Below are positions 1 through 7,924 of a stretch of DNA of 64,000 nucleotides, in pieces. The DNA comes from Pelosinus baikalensis. GTDB lineage: Bacteria; Bacillota; Negativicutes; DSM-13327. Below the pieces are notes generated by a model. It had not been told where the DNA came from, did not search any database, and worked only from the letters and a program-made list of their open reading frames with translations. Within the stretch, counting starts at the first letter, position 1, and every line of letters begins with the position of its first letter. The stretch is from assembly GCF_020819555.1 (NCBI RefSeq), contig NZ_JAJHJB010000003.1:62001-126000 (forward strand). Direction: 5' to 3'. The position numbers and the translations under genes were made by a program.

Positions 1-126
1 CTGGTATTGATTACTTACCAAGTATCTGATGCTAATCTACGATTGGCTATTAATACAATTTCCGGCATGTCAGTAGTAAATAAAGTAAGTAATGTAATTC
101 GAGTAGAAGCAGAAGACTTTGCATAA
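1..126 (+). CDS. hom: Homoserine dehydrogenase, C-terminal end (partial)
   Basis: The window opens inside a reading frame that encodes 41 residues and stops with TAA at 124-126. The text (LVLITYQVSDANLRLAIN... ending VIRVEAEDFA) matches the last strand and helix of the ACT domain that closes homoserine dehydrogenase, the NADP-dependent enzyme reducing aspartate semialdehyde to homoserine. The ACT domain usually carries threonine feedback inhibition. thrB follows 31 bases later, the classical hom-thrB order, which supports the call. Only the tail is visible, so the catalytic domain cannot be checked. Confidence 0.75.
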   Translation: MVLITYQVSDANLRLAINTISGMSVVNKVSNVIRVEAEDFA

Positions 127-157
127 TACTCCACGATAATGAGATGGGAGATACTAT

Positions 158-1066
158 ATGTCGATTACAGTTAAAGTTCGTGTGCCAGGAACTACTGCTA
201 ATTGTGGACCTGGTTTTGACACGGTGGGCATAGCTTGTACTATTTATAGTGAGCTCGAATTATCTTTAAGTGATGAAGGAACTTTAAGGATTGAGATAGA
301 AGGTGAAGGTAAAGGGCGTATTCCAACTGATAGGAATAATATTATTTACCAAGCTGTGCAGGTAGTGTTAGATAAAGTAGGAAAGCCCTATCAAGGAATA
401 TACCTTAAGTTATATAATAAAATTCCTCTAGCCCGTGGTTTAGGCAGTAGCGCTGCTGCTATTGTAGGTGGACTTATAGCAGCAAATCAAGCAACGGGGA
501 ATACATTAACTCAAGAAGAGATATTCTCCATGGCTACTATAATAGAAGGCCATCCAGATAATGTAGCACCTGCAATTTTTGGAGGAATTACCATAAGTGT
601 AATGCAAGGTAATCAACCTGTCTATTTACGTTTTATGCCTGGAAAAAAGCTCAATATGGTAGTAGCAATCCCTGAGTTTAATTTATCTACGCATACAGCA
701 CGTCAGGTATTACCAGATACAATAACAATGAAAGATGCCGTCTTTAATATTAGCAGGGTGGCGTTGTTAATTGGAGCATTGTGTAAAGGAGAATTTCATC
801 ATTTGCAATATGCACTTGAAGATAAAGTTCATCAACCTTATAGGCTGCAGCTTGTTCCTGGTATGCAGCAGGTATTTGATGCAGCTGTAGCTAAAGGTGC
901 GTATGGTGCAGCTTTAAGCGGTGCTGGCCCTTGTTTAATTGCCTTTACAGAGTCTAATTGCGATAGAATAGGTATGGCTATGGTTCAAGCTTTCGCTAAG
1001 TGTGACGTAAAAGCCGAATATATTACGCTTAGCATTGACACTGAGGGCGCAAAAGTTATTGAATGA
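158..1066 (+). CDS. thrB: Homoserine kinase
   Basis: This 302-aa GHMP-superfamily kinase phosphorylates homoserine with ATP in the threonine pathway. Near the N-terminus it has the substrate-side segment PGTTANCGPGFDTVG, and around residues 91-100 the glycine/serine-rich ATP loop PLARGLGSSAAA. The C-terminal GHMP motif appears as GAALSGAGPCLIAF near residue 252. Length is normal for the family. The ATG at 158 follows a purine-rich GAGATGGGAG site. It sits directly after hom, so the two probably share a transcript. The product is cytoplasmic. Confidence 0.95.
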   Translation: MSITVKVRVPGTTANCGPGFDTVGIACTIYSELELSLSDEGTLRIEIEGEGKGRIPTDRNNIIYQAVQVVLDKVGKPYQGIYLKLYNKIPLARGLGSSAAAIVGGLIAANQATGNTLTQEEIFSMATIIEGHPDNVAPAIFGGITISVMQGNQPVYLRFMPGKKLNMVVAIPEFNLSTHTARQVLPDTITMKDAVFNISRVALLIGALCKGEFHHLQYALEDKVHQPYRLQLVPGMQQVFDAAVAKGAYGAALSGAGPCLIAFTESNCDRIGMAMVQAFAKCDVKAEYITLSIDTEGAKVIE

Positions 1067-1071
1067 ATTTA

Positions 1072-1100
1072 TTGACATACTACCTAAAAAAGGGTACAAT
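1072..1100 (+). promoter_or_regulatory. Promoter of tRNA-Pro
   Basis: A perfect -35 TTGACA (1072-1077) and a -10 TACAAT (1095-1100) are separated by 17 bases. Transcription would start about 7 bases before the mature tRNA, so the 5' leader for RNase P is very short. The -35 lies just after the thrB stop codon. Confidence 0.8.
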
Positions 1101-1113
1101 AAATTCTGTCAGT

Positions 1114-1190
1114 CGGGGCGTGGCTCAGTTTGGTAGAGCGCTACCTTGGGGTGGTAGAGGCCGTGAGTTCGAATCTCGCCGCTCCGACCA
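1114..1190 (+). tRNA. tRNA-Pro (anticodon GGG)
   Basis: A 77-nt cloverleaf with the 3' CCA encoded. Acceptor arms CGGGGCG and CGCTCCG pair over seven positions with one G-T pair, and the discriminator base is A. The anticodon stem CTACC/GGTAG closes the loop TTGGGGT, giving anticodon GGG, which reads CCC and CCU. The T arm contains GTTCGAATC. An ORF read through this stretch is not a gene. Confidence 0.95.
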
Positions 1191-1210
1191 GCACAACATA
1201 GTAAATTTAA

Positions 1211-1240
1211 GGGTTCGCATTTTTTTGCGAACCCTTTGTT
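1211..1240 (+). terminator. Rho-independent terminator after tRNA-Pro
   Basis: A perfect 9-bp stem GGGTTCGCA / TGCGAACCC is followed by TTTGTTT, 20 bases after the tRNA CCA end. Confidence 0.85.
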
Positions 1241-1355
1241 TATGTAAAAGTGTTTCTGAGGGATTTTTACGTAAACAAATTAAAGAATGTTTATATATGA
1301 AGGGATAGACTTAATCGTGAAGGATCATTATGATGATGTGATTGGTGAGGTCAAT

Positions 1356-1865
1356 TTACTGGTTATTAGGTTCATCCTGATTTTCCTTGTTTAGCGGTTT
1401 ACGGATTGCAGGCTGCACATTAGGCATAGATACTAATCCATGCTGTCCTTCTTCCCCATATCTGGTATCCGTAGTGCAGTAGTAATGAATAATATTTGTG
1501 AGTAAGATAAATAAACTTCCCAAACACCACGTTGAACAAATAAATCAATCAGGAAAAAGATCAAGATAAAATCTAAAATGATATTTGTGGTAATGAACAG
1601 CCAGAAACGTCCATAAGTATATTTGAAAATCTAAATTGTGCCGATAAGATAAGCACCATAAAGAAATATTGGCAAATTTACAAGAGGGAAAAAGGGTTCT
1701 TTTACTGCCCACCAATGTAGGGTAATACCAGCCTCAAAAATAAAAGCGAGAGTAAGCATGCAGAATAAAGAAACAGGCATATCGCCTTAAATCTTTTTTC
1801 CTTAGTAATAGGGTAGATAACCAAGATAGTATTAAACTCGCCCAGATTAAAGTTTGATTACTCAT
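1356..1865 (-). pseudogene. Decayed membrane-protein gene (two frameshifts, one internal stop)
   Basis: Read on the minus strand, an ATG at 1865 with a GGAG site starts MSNQTLIWASLILSW and continues into KKDLRRY. A one-base deletion then shifts the frame, after which MPVSLFCMLTLAFIFEAG and WWAVKEPFFPLVNLPIF continue. An in-frame TAG replaces a codon after AYLIGTI. A second frameshift leads into RYGEEGQHGLVSMPNVQP and the tail KPLNKENQDEPNNQ, ending with TAA at 1356-1358. Joined, the pieces give about 170 codons with four or so hydrophobic helices and a hydrophilic tail. The conserved start, Shine-Dalgarno and continuous coding character across frames show a once intact gene. I do not recognise the family. 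Confidence 0.7.
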
Positions 1866-1970
1866 ATATACCATCTCCAACTAAGCGGATGATATAAGTA
1901 TGCTTGATATTAGCTAATTATGTATGACGACGGGCTAGTGGCTAGATAAATACATTCCTTACACGAGGAA

Positions 1971-2018
1971 TAAGGCAATAAAAATAGGTGACAAATATCA
2001 CCTATTTTTATTGCCTTA
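1971..2018. terminator. Strong bidirectional hairpin terminator
   Basis: A perfect 21-bp inverted repeat (1971-1991 and 1998-2018) has a 6-base loop. A-rich and T-rich stretches inside the arms allow it to act on both strands. The stop codon of the small minus-strand ORF lies inside its right arm. Confidence 0.75.
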
Positions 2019-2159
2019 TAATTTCTTATGTAGTAATATATCGATTGTCTTCAGATTCTTCAAGGCTTGTTGTTGCTTATCCCATTCATTCGTGCGATCC
2101 GGATAGAAATTTTTACTCCACTTGACAGCCCAATCAATAGTGCGATTAAAACGTCTCAA
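2016..2159 (-). CDS. Possible 47-aa small protein, unknown
   Basis: A minus-strand frame starts at TTG (2157-2159) with a GAGG site seven bases upstream and ends with TAA at 2016-2018, inside the arm of a strong hairpin. The protein is basic and aromatic-rich (RRFNRTIDWAVKWSKNFYPD, then NEWDKQQQALKNLKTIDIL) and has no membrane segment. The composition looks like protein and the terminator placement fits a real transcript end. It could equally be the remnant of a longer gene, since the same stretch holds a pseudogene. I recognise no family. Confidence 0.4.
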   Translation of the reverse strand: MRRFNRTIDWAVKWSKNFYPDRTNEWDKQQQALKNLKTIDILLHKKL

Positions 2160-2403
2160 AATATCGCCTCATTTTAAATTATTTTTGTGGATATTTTTAG
2201 TATAGCTTTGTGAAACTAATAAAGTCTATTGGTAAGATATGGACAGATGCTATGCCTTCCGCATTGTCTGGTCATATTTAGTTATTCTTCTAGGTTGTTT
2301 CTATAAAAGTTAAGTTGTCCTAGAAGTGATTAACTTTGCAGGGAATCATGTCCTTTTGCAGAAATATAAAATTAAGAATTTAGTAAAAAAGGGAGCTGTA
2401 TAC

Positions 2404-2601
2404 ATGGAAGCCGAAATTACTCAATTTTGGTGTGGTAATAATTTGAAAGAACATATTATAATGTCAAATGGTGAATTTATTTTAACAGATGCAAAAATAA
2501 GAAAAGTTGCTAATCTTGGAAAAACCATAAGAGATGCTAAACGAAAAATTGAAGAACTTGGTAAAAATAATAATTTTCTAGACTTTTGCAGACAAGATTA
2601 A
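2404..2601 (+). CDS. 65-aa hypothetical protein
   Basis: The start chosen is ATG at 2404, after a GGGAGC site about ten bases upstream. An upstream in-frame extension to 2326 lacks a ribosome site and reads like non-coding sequence. The protein starts MEAEITQFWCGNN, contains GEFILTDAKIRKVANLGKTI, and ends in a charged helix (DAKRKIEELGKNNN) with a final FCRQD. It is soluble, has two cysteines and matches no family I know. A hairpin terminator follows at once, so it is probably monocistronic. Confidence 0.55.
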   Translation: MEAEITQFWCGNNLKEHIIMSNGEFILTDAKIRKVANLGKTIRDAKRKIEELGKNNNFLDFCRQD

Positions 2602-2625
2602 TTATCTTATAGATAATTTTCTTTT
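2600..2625 (+). terminator. Terminator after the 65-aa gene
   Basis: AATTATCT / AGATAATT with a 3-base loop is followed by TTCTTTT. The left arm begins at the stop codon. Confidence 0.6.
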
Positions 2626-3008
2626 ATCAGATTTTTAGAGTAACTATTAGGGGTAACTAATAAGATAGTTAGAAAATGAAAAGTCAGAGAAATTTTTGAG
2701 AAATAGACAATTTGTATTATGAAACGCCCTGGAATTGATCGCTTAGCTTTCTAAAGTTAATTTCACGTTTAATATTTCCTGAGGAAAAATGTAATTCCAA
2801 TAAAATGTATACTTGATTATGTGATCCTATGCCTTCCTTTTTGCGAGGATGTCACAACATTTATTTTAGAACCATATAATATTATATCCAATATTTTCTT
2901 TAGATCTAGAAGGGAAATGTTAAATTTGTGTAGAATTATCATAAAGCAAGCTGGGTTTACTACATAAGGAGAACATGCCCTGGATAGGAGGTAACAAAAA
3001 TTCAGCAA
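2626..3008. other. Intergenic stretch without a supported gene
   Basis: A+T-rich leader before the HD-GYP gene. A 63-codon minus-strand frame here has no ribosome site and unconvincing composition. The only clear signal is GGAGG at 2987-2991, serving the next gene. I looked for a c-di-GMP riboswitch and saw none of its conserved bases. Confidence 0.5.
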
Positions 3009-4037
3009 ATGTTGTTAAATGATGTCAAGGAAAATATGATTTTAGCACAAGATATAGTCGATAGATATGGTAGGACACTCGTAACAGCAGGTATGCCATT
3101 AAAGCAGGAATTAATCAATTTACTTAAAAAGCATGAAATCTTTTCTATTTCTGTGCGTGATGATAAAACTAGTAATTATGAAATTAGTAAAGCACATGAT
3201 TTAATCAATATGGATACTAGGTTAAAATTAATTTCAAATGTTGAAGATGCTTTTAACAGCACTGATGGTTTAGTTCGACATTTAACACAATTGCAGAATT
3301 ATGTAAATGATATTGTATCTACATTAGCGAAAAATAAAAATGTTCTCATGTATTTAGATAACGTTAATTCTACAAGTGATTATTTAATTATGCATAGCGT
3401 TAACGTGGGTCTGTTTTCTATTATTATCGGTATTGCGATGGATTTACCTTATGATGAATTATGCCTTTTAGGTATGGGTGGATTGTTGCATGATTTTGGA
3501 AAAACTAGAATTACAAAATATATTTTGGATAAGCAAGGTCAATTAACACCAGAAGAGTTTAACGAAATTAAAGAACACGCTGCTCTCGGCTATAATATTC
3601 TTAAAATAGATACTTACCTAGATTACCGTGTTACATTTATGGCATTGCAGCACCATGAACGCTGCAATGGCAGTGGATATCCCTGGGGAATTTCAGGGCT
3701 TCAGATACATCCATTAGCACGAGTTGTAGCTGTTGCAGATGTTTATGATGCGTTAACTACAAATCGAGTATACCGCTCACGCCTGAGCTCTTTTGAGGCA
3801 ATGGAAATTATCAATAAAGGCAATGAGATTCATTTTGATTCAACTGTAATAAAAGCATTTAATCGTATTGCTATTCCTTATCAAATTGATAGTAATGTCA
3901 AACTTACGAATGGTATAGAAGGTAAAGTTCTTAGACTTAACAGTAGTAATTTAGCACGACCATTAATTACTACTCCAGCTGGCATAGTAAATCTATTACA
4001 CGAACCAGATATTGCTATTATTGCTACAAGTTACTAA
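3009..4037 (+). CDS. HD-GYP domain protein (probable c-di-GMP phosphodiesterase)
   Basis: This 342-aa cytoplasmic protein has an N-terminal region of about 110 residues (NDVKENMILAQDIVDRYGRT), then an HD-GYP domain from about residue 125 to 280. Metal and catalytic motifs are intact: HSVNVG, GGLLHDFGKTRI with the HD pair, and the GYP signature QHHERCNGSGYPWG. Such domains hydrolyse cyclic di-GMP. A small beta-rich tail (GIEGKVLRLNSSN) follows. There is no receiver, PAS or membrane segment, so the input signal is unclear. The GGAGG lies 17 bases before this ATG, longer than ideal. An ATT codon at 3000 would be better spaced, so the exact start is uncertain. Confidence 0.88.
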   Translation: MLLNDVKENMILAQDIVDRYGRTLVTAGMPLKQELINLLKKHEIFSISVRDDKTSNYEISKAHDLINMDTRLKLISNVEDAFNSTDGLVRHLTQLQNYVNDIVSTLAKNKNVLMYLDNVNSTSDYLIMHSVNVGLFSIIIGIAMDLPYDELCLLGMGGLLHDFGKTRITKYILDKQGQLTPEEFNEIKEHAALGYNILKIDTYLDYRVTFMALQHHERCNGSGYPWGISGLQIHPLARVVAVADVYDALTTNRVYRSRLSSFEAMEIINKGNEIHFDSTVIKAFNRIAIPYQIDSNVKLTNGIEGKVLRLNSSNLARPLITTPAGIVNLLHEPDIAIIATSY

Positions 4038-4064
4038 AAACTTGGCTAAGGCCAAGTTTTTAGT
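4035..4064 (+). terminator. Terminator after the HD-GYP gene
   Basis: A perfect 12-bp stem TAAAAACTTGGC / GCCAAGTTTTTA with loop TAAG overlaps the stop codon. Its CTTGGC-N4-GCCAAG core recurs at 39490 and 56882. Confidence 0.85.
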
Positions 4065-4186
4065 ATTATATATTTATAAAATAGAAAACTAATCTATAAA
4101 AAGTATATATTTAGAAAAAGTGATATAATAGAAAGCAATCTTATCAATATTCGATTGAACTAAAACTATTAATTAAGGAGACAAGC

Positions 4187-4939
4187 ATGGATATTAATAA
4201 TTTACGCAATGTATTGCAAGACTTTCAAGCAAGTCGTTTATCTTTAGATGAAGCAATAGATAAGCTTAAAATTTTACCATATGAAGACTTAGAATTTGTA
4301 AAAATTGATCACCATCGTATGATCAGGCAAGGGTTCCCTGAAGTGATTTTTTGTCAAGGGAAAACCGCAGAACAAGTAGCGACAATTATGAAAAGTTTAG
4401 CTGTACATAATCATAGTATATTAGCTACTCGGGCAACTGAGGCTATGTATGCAGTGGTAAAGGTCGTACTGCCAGAAGCACAGTTCTACGAAATACCTAA
4501 AATAATTTATGTTAAACGTGATACGATAGAACCTGATAGTCAACGATTTGTTCTCGTTATGTCTGCGGGTACAAGTGACATACCTGTTGCTGAAGAGGCC
4601 GCTGTTACAGCAGAAATCATGGGAAATAAAGTAGAGCGCGTTTATGATGTTGGCGTTGCTGGTATTCATCGATTATTTGCGCATCAAGATATTATTCAAA
4701 ATGCTAATGTAATTATTGTAGCTGCAGGTATGGAAGGCGCCTTGGCTAGTGTCGTTGGAGGTATGGTTGCTAAACCAGTAATTGCATTGCCTACCAGTAT
4801 CGGTTACGGTGCTAGTTTTAATGGCTTAGCAGCTTTATTAAGTATGTTAAATAGCTGTGCAGCTGGAATATCTGTGGTAAATATTGACAATGGGTTTGGA
4901 GCAGGACGATTAGCGAGTATTATTAATAAAATGAGGTGA
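4187..4939 (+). CDS. larB: LarB, pyridinium-3,5-biscarboxylate mononucleotide synthase
   Basis: LarB carboxylates and hydrolyses nicotinic acid adenine dinucleotide, the first step toward the nickel-pincer nucleotide cofactor of lactate racemase. The 250-aa protein has a short N-terminal part and a C-terminal AIR-carboxylase-like (PurE-type) domain from about residue 120. That domain shows VLVMSAGTSDIPVAEEA, IIVAAGMEGALASVVGG and PTSIGYGASFNG, all typical of LarB. The ATG has an AAGGAG site. larC follows five bases later. LarA and the sulfur-insertion enzyme LarE are not in the window. Confidence 0.92.
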   Translation: MDINNLRNVLQDFQASRLSLDEAIDKLKILPYEDLEFVKIDHHRMIRQGFPEVIFCQGKTAEQVATIMKSLAVHNHSILATRATEAMYAVVKVVLPEAQFYEIPKIIYVKRDTIEPDSQRFVLVMSAGTSDIPVAEEAAVTAEIMGNKVERVYDVGVAGIHRLFAHQDIIQNANVIIVAAGMEGALASVVGGMVAKPVIALPTSIGYGASFNGLAALLSMLNSCAAGISVVNIDNGFGAGRLASIINKMR

Positions 4940-4943
4940 TATC

Positions 4944-6158
4944 ATGAAAACCCTTTATTTAGATTGTTTCTCCGGCATTAGTGGTAACATGTTATTAGGA
5001 GCATTATTACATGTAGGATTACCAGAGGAAGTATTAAGAAAAAATTTATCACTCTTACCTGTTCATGGTTATGATTTAATCGTTACAGAAGTAAACAAAT
5101 GTGGTATTAGTGCCATTTATGTAGACGTGAAACTCAATGATGACCATCATCATCATGACGATCATGACCATCATCGTCATCTATCAGATGTCTTTCAGAT
5201 CATTGATGATTCTCGATTATCCCCTAAAGTTAAAGCTGATAGTAAGAAAATTTTCTTATTATTAGCTCAAGCAGAGGCTAAGGTACATGGTGTAGGTGTA
5301 GAAGAAATTCACTTTCACGAAGTAGGAGCTGTTGATGCAATTGTTGATATTGTAGGTACAGCGATTGGTTTAGATTATTTAGGAATTCAGGCTATTTATA
5401 CTTCTGCATTACAAGTTGGCAAGGGCTTTGTAAAATGCGCTCATGGGCTAATGCCAATTCCAGCACCAGCTACTGCAGAGTTATTAAAGAACATCCCATA
5501 CTATAGCGGAGAAACGAGTAAGGAATTAGTAACACCTACAGGAGCGGCTGTAATTGCAGCACTAAGTACAGGACATGGAAATATGCCAGCTAACTTTCTT
5601 AGTAAAACAATTGGTTATGGAGCAGGAACATGGGATTTAGAAATTCCTAATGTGCTAAGAATGCATGTAGGCGAAATAAAAGAAGAAAGTGTGATAGCAA
5701 AAACTTTTGTTGTGGAGGCCAATATTGATGATTTAAATCCTCAGATTTATCCATATGTTATGGATAAATTGCTTAAAATGGGTGTTTTTGATGTTTGGCT
5801 CACCCCAATTATTATGAAAAAAAATCGTTCTGCCACGATGTTGTCTGTGTTAGTAAATGATTCATTATTGGATCAAGTTATTGCGCTTATCTTTGAGCAA
5901 ACATCTACTATTGGATTGCGATATTATGCAACCGAAAGAAAAATCGCGATGCGGGAAATGATCGATGTGAAACTACCTTGGGGTAAGGTCAAAGTGAAAG
6001 TAAGCGCATATGAAGGAAAAATATGCAGCATAACTCCTGAATATGAAGATTGTAAAATCATAGCAGACGAATATAAAATTCCTCTGAAAAAAGTACAGCA
6101 AGCTGCTTTAGAAACAGCATCTATTATTATCAAAGGAGATGCGATTCCAGAAACTTAA
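4944..6158 (+). CDS. larC: LarC, nickel insertion protein
   Basis: LarC is a CTP-dependent cyclometallase that puts nickel into the pincer cofactor. The 404-aa protein opens with MKTLYLDCFSGISGNMLLGA and has the family's IHFHEVGAVDAIVDIVGTA and ELVTPTGAA segments. A histidine/aspartate-rich loop (DDHHHHDDHDHH, residues about 66-77) could bind nickel. In Lactobacillus the gene is split into larC1/larC2 joined by a programmed frameshift; here it is one open frame. A GAGGTGAT site precedes the ATG, and larB lies directly upstream. Confidence 0.93.
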   Translation: MKTLYLDCFSGISGNMLLGALLHVGLPEEVLRKNLSLLPVHGYDLIVTEVNKCGISAIYVDVKLNDDHHHHDDHDHHRHLSDVFQIIDDSRLSPKVKADSKKIFLLLAQAEAKVHGVGVEEIHFHEVGAVDAIVDIVGTAIGLDYLGIQAIYTSALQVGKGFVKCAHGLMPIPAPATAELLKNIPYYSGETSKELVTPTGAAVIAALSTGHGNMPANFLSKTIGYGAGTWDLEIPNVLRMHVGEIKEESVIAKTFVVEANIDDLNPQIYPYVMDKLLKMGVFDVWLTPIIMKKNRSATMLSVLVNDSLLDQVIALIFEQTSTIGLRYYATERKIAMREMIDVKLPWGKVKVKVSAYEGKICSITPEYEDCKIIADEYKIPLKKVQQAALETASIIIKGDAIPET

Positions 6159-6312
6159 CTCTCTCTTTATGTGAGGAGCCCTTTGGGAAGAAAGTCCTTC
6201 TTGCTACTTCCTTGTGTTGGGATAAGTATAGAGTATCTTGACCATCGGATAAAATAACTATAGTGTATAAGTATTTGAATAAAAATATACAAACTTAGGA
6301 GTGTTTCATAGC

Positions 6313-6993
6313 GTGAAAGCAGTTGTATTATTGTCAGGTGGATTAGATTCTACAGTATGCATGGCCGTAGCCCATAGTAAAGGTTATGAGCTTTTTCCTA
6401 TCAGCTTTAATTATAATCAGCGTCATGCTCGTGAATTAGAAAGCGCTGAAAGCGTAGCTCAATATTATAATGTTACTAAACATATTATTATTGAAACCAA
6501 CATGAATGTAATCGGCGGCAGTGCTTTAACCGATGAGCAATTGACTGTACCTACTGGTAATATCGATAGCCATCAAATTCCTGTAACTTATGTGCCTGCT
6601 AGGAATTTGATTTTTTTAAGCTATGCTTTGGGTTATGCAGAGGTAATGGGAGCGGACAAGATTTTTATTGGTGTGAATGCTCTTGATTATTCAGGTTATC
6701 CTGATTGTCGCCCTGAATTTATCAATCTCTTTCAGCAAGTTGCCGATTATAGTACAAAAGCTGGGGTACAGGATCATCGAAAAATAGTAATAGAAACTCC
6801 CTTATTGCAATTAACTAAGAAAGATATTGTTTTGTTGGGAAAGAACTTAGATGCTCCTCTTCAATTTACTACCAGTTGCTATAATGGAGAGTCAGTTGCC
6901 TGTGGAGAATGTGATAGTTGCCTTTTGCGTTTAAAAGGTTTTGCTGAAGCAGGTACAATAGATCCTATTATTTATAGAACTAGGAGTGAATAA
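6313..6993 (+). CDS. queC: 7-cyano-7-deazaguanine (preQ0) synthase
   Basis: QueC converts 7-carboxy-7-deazaguanine to preQ0 with ATP and ammonia, on the route to queuosine in tRNA. The N-terminal PP-loop VLLSGGLDSTVCMA binds ATP. The C-terminal zinc site is seen in TSCYNGESVACGECDSC. I place the start at GTG 6313, eleven bases after AGGAG (6297-6301). An earlier in-frame GTG at 6301 overlaps the ribosome site and is unlikely. The result is 226 aa, normal for QueC. The FolE2 gene starts three bases after the stop, with its ribosome site inside queC. Confidence 0.93.
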   Translation: MKAVVLLSGGLDSTVCMAVAHSKGYELFPISFNYNQRHARELESAESVAQYYNVTKHIIIETNMNVIGGSALTDEQLTVPTGNIDSHQIPVTYVPARNLIFLSYALGYAEVMGADKIFIGVNALDYSGYPDCRPEFINLFQQVADYSTKAGVQDHRKIVIETPLLQLTKKDIVLLGKNLDAPLQFTTSCYNGESVACGECDSCLLRLKGFAEAGTIDPIIYRTRSE

Positions 6994-6996
6994 GAT

Positions 6997-7785
6997 TTGA
7001 AAGACGTTCAAAATATCTCCGACGATCGTGGCATCGCAATTCAAAATGTAGGTGTTAGCGATGTACGCTTGCCGTTTCTTATAAAGACGAAGGCAGATTC
7101 TCTTCAGTCTGTTTTAGCAACGATAAGCCTTACTGTTAATTTACCAAAAGAATATAAAGGTACTCATATGAGCCGCTTCATCGAAATTTTGAGTGAGTGG
7201 AGTCAAAAGCCTGTCTCTTACCGAGAAATGGAATTGATCTTAATGGATACTGTCAATAAACTTGATGCTGAGCATGCACAAATGGATATTTATTTTAAAT
7301 ACTTCATTGAAAAAACTGCTCCTATTAGCGGCCTTAAAAGTATGCTTGATGTTGATTGCCTGTTTTCAGCTCAGCTAACCAAAGGCAAACCATTAGATTT
7401 TATCTTAGGTGTTGATGTTCCTTTTACCTCCTTATGTCCTTGCAGTAAAGAGATTTCAGCATATGGTGCACATAACCAGCGGGGATTGATGAAAGTAAAA
7501 ATCAAAAATACAAATGGACAGTTTATTTGGATTGAGGATTTGGTGGCTTTAATGGAGGCAGAAGGAAGCTGCCCAATTTATCCTTTATTAAAGCGTGAGG
7601 ATGAGAAGTACGTAACAGAGCATGCTTATGAAAATGCAAAATTCGTTGAAGATGTCTTAAGGGATTTGGTTTTATCTTTACGCCAGCAAAAATCAATTCG
7701 ATGGTTTGAAGTACAATGTGAAAATTACGAGTCTATTCATAATCACAGTGCTTATGCCAAACATGTTGAACATCTGAAAGCTTAA
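6997..7785 (+). CDS. folE2: GTP cyclohydrolase FolE2 (type IB)
   Basis: This 262-aa enzyme makes 7,8-dihydroneopterin triphosphate from GTP, the shared first step of folate and queuosine synthesis. It shows the IB-type signatures YKGTHMSRFIEIL, FTSLCPCSKEIS and AYGAHNQRG with the metal-binding cysteine and histidine. It is not QueF, which also lies near queC in many genomes. The TTG start at 6997 has TAGGAG upstream within the end of queC, so translation is coupled. Pairing with queC suggests it feeds deazaguanine synthesis. queD and queE are not in the window. Confidence 0.9.
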   Translation: MKDVQNISDDRGIAIQNVGVSDVRLPFLIKTKADSLQSVLATISLTVNLPKEYKGTHMSRFIEILSEWSQKPVSYREMELILMDTVNKLDAEHAQMDIYFKYFIEKTAPISGLKSMLDVDCLFSAQLTKGKPLDFILGVDVPFTSLCPCSKEISAYGAHNQRGLMKVKIKNTNGQFIWIEDLVALMEAEGSCPIYPLLKREDEKYVTEHAYENAKFVEDVLRDLVLSLRQQKSIRWFEVQCENYESIHNHSAYAKHVEHLKA

Positions 7786-7794
7786 TACAAATAC

Positions 7795-7826
7795 AGGAGC
7801 CTAATCTAGGCTCCTTCCTCTTTGTG
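7795..7826 (+). terminator. Terminator after folE2
   Basis: A perfect stem AGGAGCCTA / TAGGCTCCT with a 3-base loop is followed by TCCTCTTTG. Confidence 0.8.
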
Positions 7827-7860
7827 CTTGAACTTTTATATAAATTTATTCAAGCACAAA

Positions 7861-7889
7861 TTGCCATATCTCCTTATACGTGCTACCAT
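7861..7889 (+). promoter_or_regulatory. Putative promoter of the envelope locus
   Basis: TTGCCA (7861-7866) and TACCAT (7884-7889) are 17 bases apart, with an extended -10 TGC directly before the hexamer. It lies 35 bases before the deacetylase start. Confidence 0.45.
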
Positions 7890-7924
7890 ATATAGTTGAG
7901 GTGTATAATAAGGAGTTGTTCTCT

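Noticed and set aside
1063..1308. 81-codon plus-strand ORF after thrB
   Set aside because: It runs straight through tRNA-Pro and its terminator; the peptide is the tRNA sequence translated.
2817..3008. 63-codon minus-strand ORF before the HD-GYP gene
   Set aside because: No ribosome site, and it covers the leader of the plus-strand gene; composition is not convincing.
2626..3008. Possible cyclic di-GMP riboswitch before the HD-GYP gene
   Set aside because: None of the conserved class I or II motifs is visible.
4944..6158. Programmed frameshift in larC
   Set aside because: The gene is a single open frame over its full expected length.
6159..6312. Possible preQ1 riboswitch before queC
   Set aside because: The gap of about 150 bases lacks the compact preQ1 aptamer pattern that I would recognise.
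6997..7785. QueF (preQ0 reductase) next to queC
   Set aside because: The motifs THMSRF and LCPCSKEIS identify GTP cyclohydrolase FolE2, and the size fits that family.
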